A DNA stretch of 64,000 nt, taken from Reichenbachiella sp039944555 (GTDB lineage Bacteria > Bacteroidota > Bacteroidia > Cytophagales > Cyclobacteriaceae). Below, one piece after another: positions 8,585 to 17,086 of this stretch. The position numbers and the translations under genes are program-made. The stretch lies in assembly GCF_039944555.1 (NCBI RefSeq), contig NZ_JBDUYN010000006.1, forward strand, positions 62,001 through 126,000. Reading direction: 5' to 3'. The notes below the pieces were generated by a model, which saw only the letters and a program-made list of their open reading frames with translations, was not told the DNA's origin and ran no database searches. Numbering within the stretch: the stretch's first letter is position 1; every line of letters starts with the position of its first letter.

Positions 8585-8714
8585 GACCTGAGTTTTTTGA
8601 GTTTATAATATTCGACAGATGCACATTCACAAATAAGGGTTGCATCACAAAATATTATTTGAGTCTTGTCCTAGTAAGACAGCTTCCTCAGAGCTCTGGT
8701 TACAATTGGTCTTT

Positions 8715-9191
8715 TTAATTATTCAGTTTTAAAGATTCATCAGGGTTGCTACCATTAATAATTGTCAAATCCATGATATCTATTACATCTGGTGATAATC
8801 CCAGTTCATACTTTGACAAATCAAATTGAAGAGTTTCGGACAGATAAGCCTCGCATGAGTCATCATTCGCTCCGTGCATTAATACCACGGTATATCTCGG
8901 TGGATAAATCATTGTTGTAACTTCCGGCCAAACCAGCTCAAAATTATGGGTTGAACAGCCTCCGCTGTAGGCCACATCTATGAATAGTATTGAATCCTCA
9001 TGGCGTAACGTCTTCAACTTAAAAGGATCAGAAGATTGCCGATCGAATTGCAAGTTTCCCCATGTTATCTCGAGTTGTTTCTGATCGACTGTGACTTTAC
9101 TTATCCCTTTCAAACTTGATGTTTGATCAACGGCCGACTCTTCACATGATGAAAATAGAAAAAGAAAAAAGGATATTTGGAGAACTTTCAT
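8715..9191 (-). CDS. Putative lipoprotein, unknown function
   Basis: I do not recognise the family. The start is placed at the ATG at 9191 because the next 15 residues form a lipoprotein signal peptide ending in SSC (Cys16), followed by acidic residues. The mature 140 or so residues look beta-rich, with two cysteine-containing segments (YSGGCSTHNFELVW and DDSCEAYL) that could form a disulfide, and a YTVVLMHGAND strand. The upstream in-frame extension to 9254 lacks a signal-like beginning. The gene stands alone between the permease and the subtilase on the same strand, with about 225 bases to the subtilase stop. Likely an envelope protein; no role can be given. Confidence 0.7.
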   Translation of the reverse strand: MKVLQISFFLFLFSSCEESAVDQTSSLKGISKVTVDQKQLEITWGNLQFDRQSSDPFKLKTLRHEDSILFIDVAYSGGCSTHNFELVWPEVTTMIYPPRYTVVLMHGANDDSCEAYLSETLQFDLSKYELGLSPDVIDIMDLTIINGSNPDESLKLNN

Positions 9192-9417
9192 TGTGTCAAT
9201 TTTTGATTCAGTTTTATGACACCGTCTGGCAAGGAAAGGTTGGAATAAAAACAATCAAGGAAGAGCATTTATAAATTGAGAAAAGAAATGCGATTAAAAA
9301 TCATTAGACCTTGTGGGTTTGAAAAACACTTGTCAGGAAAAGCTGATAACTCAAGAAATCACTAAAAGAGAGCTGAAGAAATTTTAAAAGTAAAATTATT
9401 TTCAAAAAGTGGTCACT

Positions 9418-12400
9418 TCACTTTTTGACAAACTTCAGACTAAAATGCTCATTATTTATTACTCCCTGTACTAAAAAAACTCCGGCTGGCAGACCAACAA
9501 CTGAAACTGATACCCGTCCTTTCTTATTATGTACTTGTGGTTTTTTTATCAATCCATTTACGTTTACGATTCGAATATCGGATATAGATGAAGAAGTAAT
9601 GATCTCCAATTCATCCACAACAGGATTTGGGTAAAGTGCAATGCTTTCGGGCAAATTCTGAGCGTCAAGAATTTGATATACTCTATACGCAATGGTCGCT
9701 GTGTCTGTACAAGCATTGGCATTACTAGAAATAGCAGTTAAGATATATTTACCGGTCTGATGATAAGTAAGTGTTGGTGCGAGAACCAAAGCCTGCTGAC
9801 CGTCATCCTGAGTCCATTTCACGGAAATCGCATCATTGTTGTTTATTGCAAAAGACGCATTACGATTTGTTTCAAAAAACAAACTATCAGGGTTGGCCAC
9901 TATTTTCGTTTCAAATTCATCAACATTGATTTCAAACTCAATAAGATCGCTTTCTAAATAATTCGTAATATTTGAAATGAAAAATGAAGTATCTGTCCGA
10001 ATCGGACCAAAGGAAGCACTTTTTCCTTTATCTAAAATCTCCGTTTTGCTCTCATCCAAATAGAAAACAAAGTAATCACCAAATTGAGGCTGCGCAATTA
10101 CCGTCTCCCATTCACAGATCGACTGTGCTATGATACCGCCTTTACTGGTTGCCTGTAGGGCGACCTCGCTTTCCTTATTATCTGAACAGCCATTATCGCT
10201 TGTAACCTGCTGTACAATGGACAGACTAGTTAATCCATCAAAATCATAAACAAAAGAACTACCCCCTACCAGGTTTGTACCATTGATACTCCAAACAGTA
10301 TTATCGGAATTGACGCTCTCATCCAAAATTCGAATCAAACTTGCTCTTGAGAAATCCAGGGTATCAGGTAAATAAGTAAAACCAGCTTTTATTGGATCAA
10401 CTATGAGAGCGACCGGTACCCTTATGCTTTCATTGGCTGTTGCACTAGATGAAACATAATAAACTACACTCTCTGATAGTGCAGCTATATTATACTCAGC
10501 TCCTTCATAAAATGGAACTCCGCCATTTTCCGCATGGAAAAAACGTAGTGAATTGGAATTGCTTGCTGTAATTGAAACACCACTCCCATGGCATACGGTC
10601 TGATCTGAGATAATCGGAGCCGCTCCTCTTTCTTTCACCTCATACATCTTAGAAATAGACTCTTCGCATCCTATGGCCGTATTTGAAGTAAAATTGATCT
10701 GATAACTCCCTACAGTATTAAAAGATGTTCTCGGATTTTTAACCGAAGAAAAAGACCCATTACTAAAGTCCCAACTCCATTGTTGAGCTCCCAGACTTAA
10801 ATCTTGAAACTGTACTTCATTGTTCGGTTCATCACCCAGATAGAGTACTTCTGGAGAGGCCTCAAAGTCAGTTTGAGGATTGGCAATTGATACCTGCATT
10901 TTATAAATATCCGATTCGTAGCCGCCTATAATTTCTTTAAAATATAGTGATGTATTGGCAGTATAGGACCCCAGGTTTAGATTGGTACCGCTTCCCAACA
11001 AATTACTAGCTAAAGCACCGGTGTAGACTGAAATGGGGTTTGTATTATTTAAGAGTAAATCTTCGTTTTTACAAGTTCCCACTACCATATTAAGCGGTGG
11101 TGTGTTCAGAAAGGCTGTATACTTTGTTTTGGCCTTGTTCACGTTGTCAATCAATTCGGTAAGGTTCGCTCCGAACACTAAAGCGTATGCTATTTTCTCG
11201 GATCCATAAGCCGGAAGTGTTCCTATATCAGCAGCCACCAATTGAGCGACATCATAACCTGATACTCCGCCCGCAGACGTTTTCTCAGTAGTAAGAAAAT
11301 TGTATTTTAACTGATCTGTAAAATCATTGGTCACGTCAATTGGCAACTCGTTTTGATCAAATAAGTCAATAGCATTAACAATGGCAGCATGGCTTGTAAT
11401 TAGTGCAACTCCAACTACCAAATTTGGTTCATCATTGCTCCAGGTATAAGCTAACTTATTTGTAACATCCCAGGATACGAAATTCTTGGTAGAATCTTCA
11501 AGATTAAAATCCATGTATAGCCCAAATTTCATATTATCCTTCGCAAAATTCTTTGTGTTGGTCACACGATACTCTGCCACAAAAAAGTCATTATTTGAAA
11601 TATCGTTCCATCCTAAAAATTCTTGCTCTATCAAGAGTCCATGTGGCTTGTCTGCTCCATTATCTGATAGTGTACCCAAGCTGTAATAATCTGCATCGTC
11701 TCTCTCAATAAATTTAATGTTTTGGGTCCCAATAAAATCATCTTCAAAAGTAAAGTTCAAAAAGCTATTGATTACATTGTCCGAAATGGAATCGGGATCA
11801 TTTCCCACCATGATCCCCATGAAGTTGGCCCTTCGCTCCGTGTCATATTTTAGACCATTTCCATCTTTCAAAACATCGCTGGCATACCCAAGTCTGCCAT
11901 CTGACCCAACAGTTAACTCAATATTTTGATTATCCATCTCTAGATAAGACGGCGCAGTAGTAAATTCAAAATATTCAAAATCATCATGGCCTAAAACATC
12001 TGAATATCCCATTCTAAACCCAATTTTTTCGTTCGTTGGTGCATCAGTTTTAAGCCTAATGTTTATCGATACATTTTTTAATGAATCGAATTCACCAAGA
12101 CTACCCAATGCAATCTCATTATTTAAAATCTCAACGTATGAGGATGTGCTTGTAATACTCACTTTTGCATTGTCAACTGGTCGCAGGATATTGGCAAAGC
12201 TAATATCGACAACCACGGTATCATCCCTGAAAACCAATTGACCAAAAGGGCCTGCGTATGAGTAATTGTAAGATCGGACAGAAGCCACATTGGTTTCAGA
12301 TACTGCTCGATACATATTCAATCTACCTTTCCCAAGCTTGCCTTCGTAGCTCGAGTTACTGCCGACCTCATAGATATCATCCGCGGTCATTCGGATTTGT

Positions 12401-13635
12401 TCCATGACCTGAATGGCATTCATTTCTGGGAAAACCTCTCTGACCAAAGCCGCGGTAGCAGCCACTTGGGGTGATGAAAAAGAAGAACCTGATTTGGTGG
12501 CATAGGTATCCTCGTTGGCCGTGCCATATACAGCACCACCAGGTGCCATCAAGTCTATTTTATAGCTATAGGTTGCGTTTGCTTGTTTGCTATCGTCGAT
12601 ATTTGTCATGCCCACTGAAAGCACATTGTCATACGATGCTGGATAGAAATCCAGATCGGCATTGGTATTTCCGGCCGCAGCTACTACTACCATATCTTTT
12701 TCAAGAACTGCGTAGTTGACCATATCCTGCAAGGTTTGAGAATAGGCTCCCGTACTTCCCCAGGACAAGTTGATTACCTCACAACCCTGATCTGCGGCAT
12801 AAATGAGGGACTCGTAGGAGTTGCTCGAAGACCCTGACGAAGATTTAAAAATCTTAATTGGCAAGTAAGTTGAATTGTATCCAACTCCCGCCATACCAAT
12901 GCCATTGTTAGTTTTGGCGGCAGCTATTCCAGCTACTAAAGTTCCATGTGATGGATTTGAATTCGGTGTATCTCCATAGGGGTCGTTGTCGCCATCAGCC
13001 AGATCCCACCCTAAATAATCGTCTACATAGCCATTATTGTCGTCATCAATTCCGTTTACAGGATCCGAAATGTTATAAGCCAATTTGTCTTCCAAATCCT
13101 CATGCCCGTAATCTGTACCATTGTCACTTATAGCAATCACAATTGATGGATTCCCTTGAGTAACATTCCATGCATTATAAGCCTCAATTTTTGTTAGGTA
13201 ATCTTGATTAGACAAGTTTGGATCATTGGGGGTGAGTAGAAGTTCTACTGGCTGCTCAACCTCGGCGTAGATCACATTTGAATAGGATTCCAATTCTTTC
13301 AACCAAGGTTCCAAATTGAAATCAGAATTCACTTTGATCTTAATCATGCCATCCAGGTATTTGCTCTTTTTTTTCTCAACCCTTTGGCCAGCACTGGACT
13401 CATGAGCAAATCCATAACTCAAATCCTCTAAAGAAATCACTTCAGAAAGAGCACTTATGTCGGACCGTTGTAGTTGATTTCCTGAAATTGAGCGAGCGCC
13501 TGGTTGGAGAAATTCTGAATTTAATTTAACATATACCGTCTGATAGTCATTTTGGGACGACGCACGAAATGCCAGACACTGAAGTACGATCAGTACAAAA
13601 CACATCACCCATATTCTAACTCTCCAAATTCTCAT
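9418..13635 (-). CDS. Large S8 subtilisin-like protease with PKD domain and T9SS sorting tail
   Basis: A 1405-residue secreted serine protease. A Sec signal occupies about residues 1-28, then a propeptide-like region to about 130. The S8 catalytic domain (about 145-440) has Asp171 (AISDNGTDYGHED), His230 (PSHGTLVAG), oxyanion Asn323 (AAAGNTN) and Ser385 in SGSSFSSPQ. Calcium-binding-like DDDNNGYVDD lies between Asp and His. A PKD-like domain is near 925-1000 (WSWDFSNG), followed by further beta domains with Ig-like character. The C-terminus (ALYPNPVVDELEI to VFLVQGVIN and a lysine end) is a type A T9SS sorting domain, so the protein should cross the outer membrane and be anchored or released. 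No partner gene is adjacent. Probably an extracellular nutrient-acquiring protease. Confidence 0.93.
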   Translation of the reverse strand: MRIWRVRIWVMCFVLIVLQCLAFRASSQNDYQTVYVKLNSEFLQPGARSISGNQLQRSDISALSEVISLEDLSYGFAHESSAGQRVEKKKSKYLDGMIKIKVNSDFNLEPWLKELESYSNVIYAEVEQPVELLLTPNDPNLSNQDYLTKIEAYNAWNVTQGNPSIVIAISDNGTDYGHEDLEDKLAYNISDPVNGIDDDNNGYVDDYLGWDLADGDNDPYGDTPNSNPSHGTLVAGIAAAKTNNGIGMAGVGYNSTYLPIKIFKSSSGSSSNSYESLIYAADQGCEVINLSWGSTGAYSQTLQDMVNYAVLEKDMVVVAAAGNTNADLDFYPASYDNVLSVGMTNIDDSKQANATYSYKIDLMAPGGAVYGTANEDTYATKSGSSFSSPQVAATAALVREVFPEMNAIQVMEQIRMTADDIYEVGSNSSYEGKLGKGRLNMYRAVSETNVASVRSYNYSYAGPFGQLVFRDDTVVVDISFANILRPVDNAKVSITSTSSYVEILNNEIALGSLGEFDSLKNVSINIRLKTDAPTNEKIGFRMGYSDVLGHDDFEYFEFTTAPSYLEMDNQNIELTVGSDGRLGYASDVLKDGNGLKYDTERRANFMGIMVGNDPDSISDNVINSFLNFTFEDDFIGTQNIKFIERDDADYYSLGTLSDNGADKPHGLLIEQEFLGWNDISNNDFFVAEYRVTNTKNFAKDNMKFGLYMDFNLEDSTKNFVSWDVTNKLAYTWSNDEPNLVVGVALITSHAAIVNAIDLFDQNELPIDVTNDFTDQLKYNFLTTEKTSAGGVSGYDVAQLVAADIGTLPAYGSEKIAYALVFGANLTELIDNVNKAKTKYTAFLNTPPLNMVVGTCKNEDLLLNNTNPISVYTGALASNLLGSGTNLNLGSYTANTSLYFKEIIGGYESDIYKMQVSIANPQTDFEASPEVLYLGDEPNNEVQFQDLSLGAQQWSWDFSNGSFSSVKNPRTSFNTVGSYQINFTSNTAIGCEESISKMYEVKERGAAPIISDQTVCHGSGVSITASNSNSLRFFHAENGGVPFYEGAEYNIAALSESVVYYVSSSATANESIRVPVALIVDPIKAGFTYLPDTLDFSRASLIRILDESVNSDNTVWSINGTNLVGGSSFVYDFDGLTSLSIVQQVTSDNGCSDNKESEVALQATSKGGIIAQSICEWETVIAQPQFGDYFVFYLDESKTEILDKGKSASFGPIRTDTSFFISNITNYLESDLIEFEINVDEFETKIVANPDSLFFETNRNASFAINNNDAISVKWTQDDGQQALVLAPTLTYHQTGKYILTAISSNANACTDTATIAYRVYQILDAQNLPESIALYPNPVVDELEIITSSSISDIRIVNVNGLIKKPQVHNKKGRVSVSVVGLPAGVFLVQGVINNEHFSLKFVKK

Positions 13636-13755
13636 CGGTTAAACAATTTGTGACAGTACAACTCAAAATTCACTACAAATTTGCAGTAAAATATTAAATC
13701 CTAATAAGTAAAGATTTCCTATTCAAATTAGACCTGACATTCTGTCGCGTTTATC

Positions 13756-13763
13756 TATCTTTG
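13756..13763 (+). promoter_or_regulatory. -7 promoter element upstream of miaB
   Basis: TATCTTTG matches TAnnTTTG and lies 24 bases before the proposed GTG start of miaB. No clear TTG at -33 is seen, so the element is only half supported. It would drive miaB and possibly the following envelope genes. Confidence 0.4.
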
Positions 13764-13787
13764 CAATCTTAAAAATTACTTACACAG

Positions 13788-15245
13788 GTGAAAGAGATAA
13801 TTGGTGATATTGATATTATAGACAACACACAGAAAAATAGTGATGTCGTTAATATTACAAAGGAGGAGAAAAACATCGGACAAAAAAAATTGTACATCGA
13901 AAGTTACGGCTGCCAGATGAATTTTTCCGATAGTGAAATTGTGTCTTCGATACTGAAAAAAGAAGGATATACTACCACATCATCTATAGAAGAGGCTGAT
14001 GTAACTTTTCTTAATACATGCTCCATTCGAGAAAAGGCAGAAACTACGGTCAGAAATCGATTAACAGAAATAAACCACTACAAAAAGAAAAATCCTGAAT
14101 TGGTAGTGGGCGTGTTAGGCTGCATGGCAGAACGATTAAAGTCCAAATTGCTTGAAGAGGAAAAAATAGTGGATTTGGTTGTTGGTCCTGATGCCTACCG
14201 GGAACTACCAAATATGCTAGATGAAGTAAGCACGGGACAAAAATCAGTCAATACCTTCCTCTCAAGAGAAGAAACTTATGCTGATATAAGTCCGGTAAGA
14301 CTAAATTCGAATGGCGTCACCGCGTTTATCTCAATTATGAGAGGCTGTGACAACATGTGCTCGTTCTGCGTAGTACCTTTTACTCGAGGTCGAGAAAGAA
14401 GCAGAGATCCCTACTCGATTGTCCGAGAGGCTCAAGACCTTTTGGATAAAGGTTATCGAGAGGTAACGTTACTAGGTCAAAATGTTGACTCCTACAAATG
14501 GTCACCTGAACAAAACAACAAGGCAAGGTTAGAAAAATCTGAAACCAAAGAAGTAGTTAATTTTGCGAATTTGCTGCAAATGGTGGCAGAAGTTAGCCCT
14601 CTGCTTAGGGTCAGATTTTCCACTTCTCATCCTAAAGACATTACTGACGACGTACTTTATACCATGAAGAAGTACGACAATCTTTGCAAATACATTCATT
14701 TTCCGGCTCAAAGCGGCAATTCCAGAATTTTGGAAAGAATGAATCGTACTTATGACAGAGAATGGTATATAAGTAAGATTGACAGGATAAGAGAGATTCT
14801 AGGAGAAACATGTGGCATCTCAAGTGACATGATTTCAGGTTTCTGTGGTGAAACGGAGGAAGAACATCAAGATACCTTGTCTCTAATGGAATACGTTCGA
14901 TACGATTATTCATATATGTTTTTCTATTCTGAAAGACCGGGCACTTTAGCTGAGAAAAAATACAAAGACGACATTCCAATGGAAGTAAAAAAGCGAAGGC
15001 TAACTGAAGTAATCGAGTTACAAAGAAAACTTTCCATAGAACGAAATCAGACGACCATTGGCAAGACCTACAAAGTACTAGTAGAGGGAGTTTCTAAGAA
15101 GTCAAAAACGCAACTTCAGGGAAGAACTACATGCAATAGAGTAGCAGTATTCGATGCTGGCAACTTCAAAAAAGGAGACTACGTCAATATAGTTGTCAAT
15201 GATGTAACAACTGGTACGCTATTGGCATCAGTAGCTCAAAACTAA
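13788..15245 (+). CDS. miaB: tRNA-2-methylthio-N6-isopentenyladenosine(37) methylthiotransferase
   Basis: A 485-residue radical-SAM methylthiotransferase. The N-terminal UPF0004 domain has the three auxiliary-cluster cysteines (Cys42 in GCQMN, Cys78 in NTCSIR, Cys112 in GCMAER). The radical-SAM CxxxCxxC is Cys187, Cys191 and Cys194 in RGCDNMCSFC. A TRAM domain ends the protein (KSKTQLQGRTTCNR onward). It converts i6A37 to ms2i6A37 in tRNAs reading UNN codons. The start shown is a GTG; the N-terminus is about 30 residues longer than the conserved core needs, so a later start is possible. It opens a run of same-strand genes: the sigma-54-type regulator begins 13 bases after its stop. Confidence 0.96.
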   Translation: MKEIIGDIDIIDNTQKNSDVVNITKEEKNIGQKKLYIESYGCQMNFSDSEIVSSILKKEGYTTTSSIEEADVTFLNTCSIREKAETTVRNRLTEINHYKKKNPELVVGVLGCMAERLKSKLLEEEKIVDLVVGPDAYRELPNMLDEVSTGQKSVNTFLSREETYADISPVRLNSNGVTAFISIMRGCDNMCSFCVVPFTRGRERSRDPYSIVREAQDLLDKGYREVTLLGQNVDSYKWSPEQNNKARLEKSETKEVVNFANLLQMVAEVSPLLRVRFSTSHPKDITDDVLYTMKKYDNLCKYIHFPAQSGNSRILERMNRTYDREWYISKIDRIREILGETCGISSDMISGFCGETEEEHQDTLSLMEYVRYDYSYMFFYSERPGTLAEKKYKDDIPMEVKKRRLTEVIELQRKLSIERNQTTIGKTYKVLVEGVSKKSKTQLQGRTTCNRVAVFDAGNFKKGDYVNIVVNDVTTGTLLASVAQN

Positions 15246-15258
15246 ATTATAGAGCTCA

Positions 15259-16533
15259 GTGAAAGAATCGGAAATACAGTCAATCAAACAGCGATTTGGA
15301 ATTATTGGCAATTCACAATTGCTCAATCAAGCGATAAACGTAGCAGCCCAGGTAGCTCCTACGGACATGAGCGTTCTCATTACCGGTGAAAGCGGAAGCG
15401 GTAAGGAATCCTTTTCAAAAATCATTCACTCTTTGAGCAAAAGAAAACATGGACAGTTCATTGCCATCAACTGCGGAGCAATACCAGAGGGAACGATTGA
15501 TTCAGAATTGTTCGGTCACGAAAAAGGTTCATTTACAGGCGCCCATGAGGCCAGAAAAGGTTACTTCGAAGTAACAGATGGTGGAACAATTTTTCTTGAT
15601 GAAATTGGGGAAATGCCGATGAGCACACAAGCACGCTTGCTTAGAGTTCTTGAAAATGGTGAGTTTATAAAAGTCGGCTCATCTAAAGTGCAGAAAACCA
15701 ACGTCAGAGTATTGGCCGCCACCAATGTCAACCTAATTACCGCAGTAGAAAATAAAAAATTTAGAGAAGACCTGTACTACAGACTAAACACTGTACCCAT
15801 ATATGTACCTGCTCTCAGAGAGAGAGGCGCTGATGTTGAATTGTTGTTTAGAAAATTTGCCTTTGATTACGGAGAACAGTATCATGTAGACCCAATCAAG
15901 CTCACAGATGAAGCTAAGGAGTCACTCTTAAGATTCAGGTTTCCAGGCAATATTCGTCAACTGAAAAATCTTGTAGAACAGATTTCTGTACTAGAAATGA
16001 ATCGCACTTTGGACCAGGATACACTAAAAAAATACCTCCCACAAAATGTGAGTAACCTTCCCGCACTGTTAGACAGAAAATCAGACTCCTCATCGGACGA
16101 CGGATTTACAGAAAGAGACATACTGTACAAAATCCTTTTTGACATGAAAAAGGATATGAATGATCTTAAAAAATTGGTATTGCAAAATGCTGGTGACAGC
16201 AGCGATCGTGATGAAATCATCAAGGAGCATGGTAAACTATTTAGTAACCTCGAATTGAAGGATGAACATTTTTCAGAATTTTCAGAGAACCCAATAGATT
16301 CTCCGGTTATAATAAGTGAGGAAGATTATCAGGAATTTGACTCTGACAAAGTAGAAGACATAGCTCATGAAACTGAGCAGGACGATTCTCTTTCCATCGA
16401 AAAAAAAGAAAAAGAACTGATCATTCGCGCTTTAAGAAAAAATAGAAATAAAAGAAAGTATGCCGCTCAGGATTTAGGCATTTCCGAAAGAACTCTTTAC
16501 AGAAAAATAAAACATTATGAACTGGAGGAATAG
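15259..16533 (+). CDS. Sigma-54-type AAA+ transcriptional activator without receiver domain
   Basis: A 424-residue regulator with GTG start. The AAA+ domain begins almost at the N-terminus: Walker A GESGSGKE (43-50), the sigma-54-contacting GSFTGA loop (90-95), Walker B GGTIFLDEIG (108-117), and an arginine-finger region with FREDLYYRLN. A linker rich in acidic and serine residues (about 275-385) follows, then a Fis-type helix-turn-helix (AAQDLGISERTLYRKIKHY) at the end. There is no response-regulator receiver, GAF or PAS domain, so control must come through another protein or expression level. It overlaps lptE by 17 bases. The link to envelope-biogenesis genes suggests envelope-stress or housekeeping control, which is inference. 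Confidence 0.93.
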   Translation: MKESEIQSIKQRFGIIGNSQLLNQAINVAAQVAPTDMSVLITGESGSGKESFSKIIHSLSKRKHGQFIAINCGAIPEGTIDSELFGHEKGSFTGAHEARKGYFEVTDGGTIFLDEIGEMPMSTQARLLRVLENGEFIKVGSSKVQKTNVRVLAATNVNLITAVENKKFREDLYYRLNTVPIYVPALRERGADVELLFRKFAFDYGEQYHVDPIKLTDEAKESLLRFRFPGNIRQLKNLVEQISVLEMNRTLDQDTLKKYLPQNVSNLPALLDRKSDSSSDDGFTERDILYKILFDMKKDMNDLKKLVLQNAGDSSDRDEIIKEHGKLFSNLELKDEHFSEFSENPIDSPVIISEEDYQEFDSDKVEDIAHETEQDDSLSIEKKEKELIIRALRKNRNKRKYAAQDLGISERTLYRKIKHYELEE

Positions 16534-17044
16534 CATTTTTCTATTTATTTCTTTTGCCTTCATGAATACTTCATGTGGCGTATATTCATTTACAGGGGCC
16601 TCCATTTCCCCAAATGTAGAGACAATCTCAATCCAAACCTTCTACAATAACTCACCTCTTGGGCCATCCAATATGAGTCCAAATTTTACTGAGAAAATAA
16701 AGGACTATTATCTTAGAAACACAAGCCTCACTTTGGTAGATGGTGAAGGCGATTTACAGCTAGAAGGAAGCATCGATAACTATACATTGACTCCGGTGGC
16801 CGTGTCTGCCTCCGAAGACGCAAGTGCAGTGGACTTAACTAGTTTGACAAGAATTACTATATTCGTTTCAGCTACCTATACCAACCTTGAGGATGATCAG
16901 TTTGACTTTGAGAAAACATTTTCATTCTTTAAAGATTTTGACCAAAATAGAGAGGATTTATCCGCAAATGAAGAAGAATTCGTTAATGAAATCTTCGATC
17001 AAATCATTCTGGATATTTTCAACTCTTCTGTTGCCAATTGGTAA
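16517..17044 (+). CDS. lptE: LptE-like LPS-assembly lipoprotein
   Basis: A 175-residue lipoprotein with lipobox ending at Cys20 (NTSC), followed by the GVYSFTGASI stretch common to Bacteroidota LptE. The mature part has the alternating alpha-beta pattern of the LptE family: VETISIQTFYNNS early, then EKIKDYYLRNTSL and the DLQLEGSIDNYTLTPVAVSA strand block. LptE plugs and assists the LptD barrel that inserts lipopolysaccharide in the outer leaflet. The start lies inside the end of the sigma-54 activator gene (17-base overlap), and the next gene starts 42 bases on, so it is part of the miaB-secG run. The call rests on sequence pattern plus position; sequence conservation in this family is weak. 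Confidence 0.85.
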   Translation: MNWRNSIFLFISFAFMNTSCGVYSFTGASISPNVETISIQTFYNNSPLGPSNMSPNFTEKIKDYYLRNTSLTLVDGEGDLQLEGSIDNYTLTPVAVSASEDASAVDLTSLTRITIFVSATYTNLEDDQFDFEKTFSFFKDFDQNREDLSANEEEFVNEIFDQIILDIFNSSVANW

Positions 17045-17086
17045 ATTTTGTTATCTTTATCGCTTACGCAAAACTGAGAGCCATAC

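Noticed and set aside
9255..9417. Possible small gene or RNA between the lipoprotein and subtilase genes
   Set aside because: AT-rich spacer with no open frame, hairpin or promoter that I could support.
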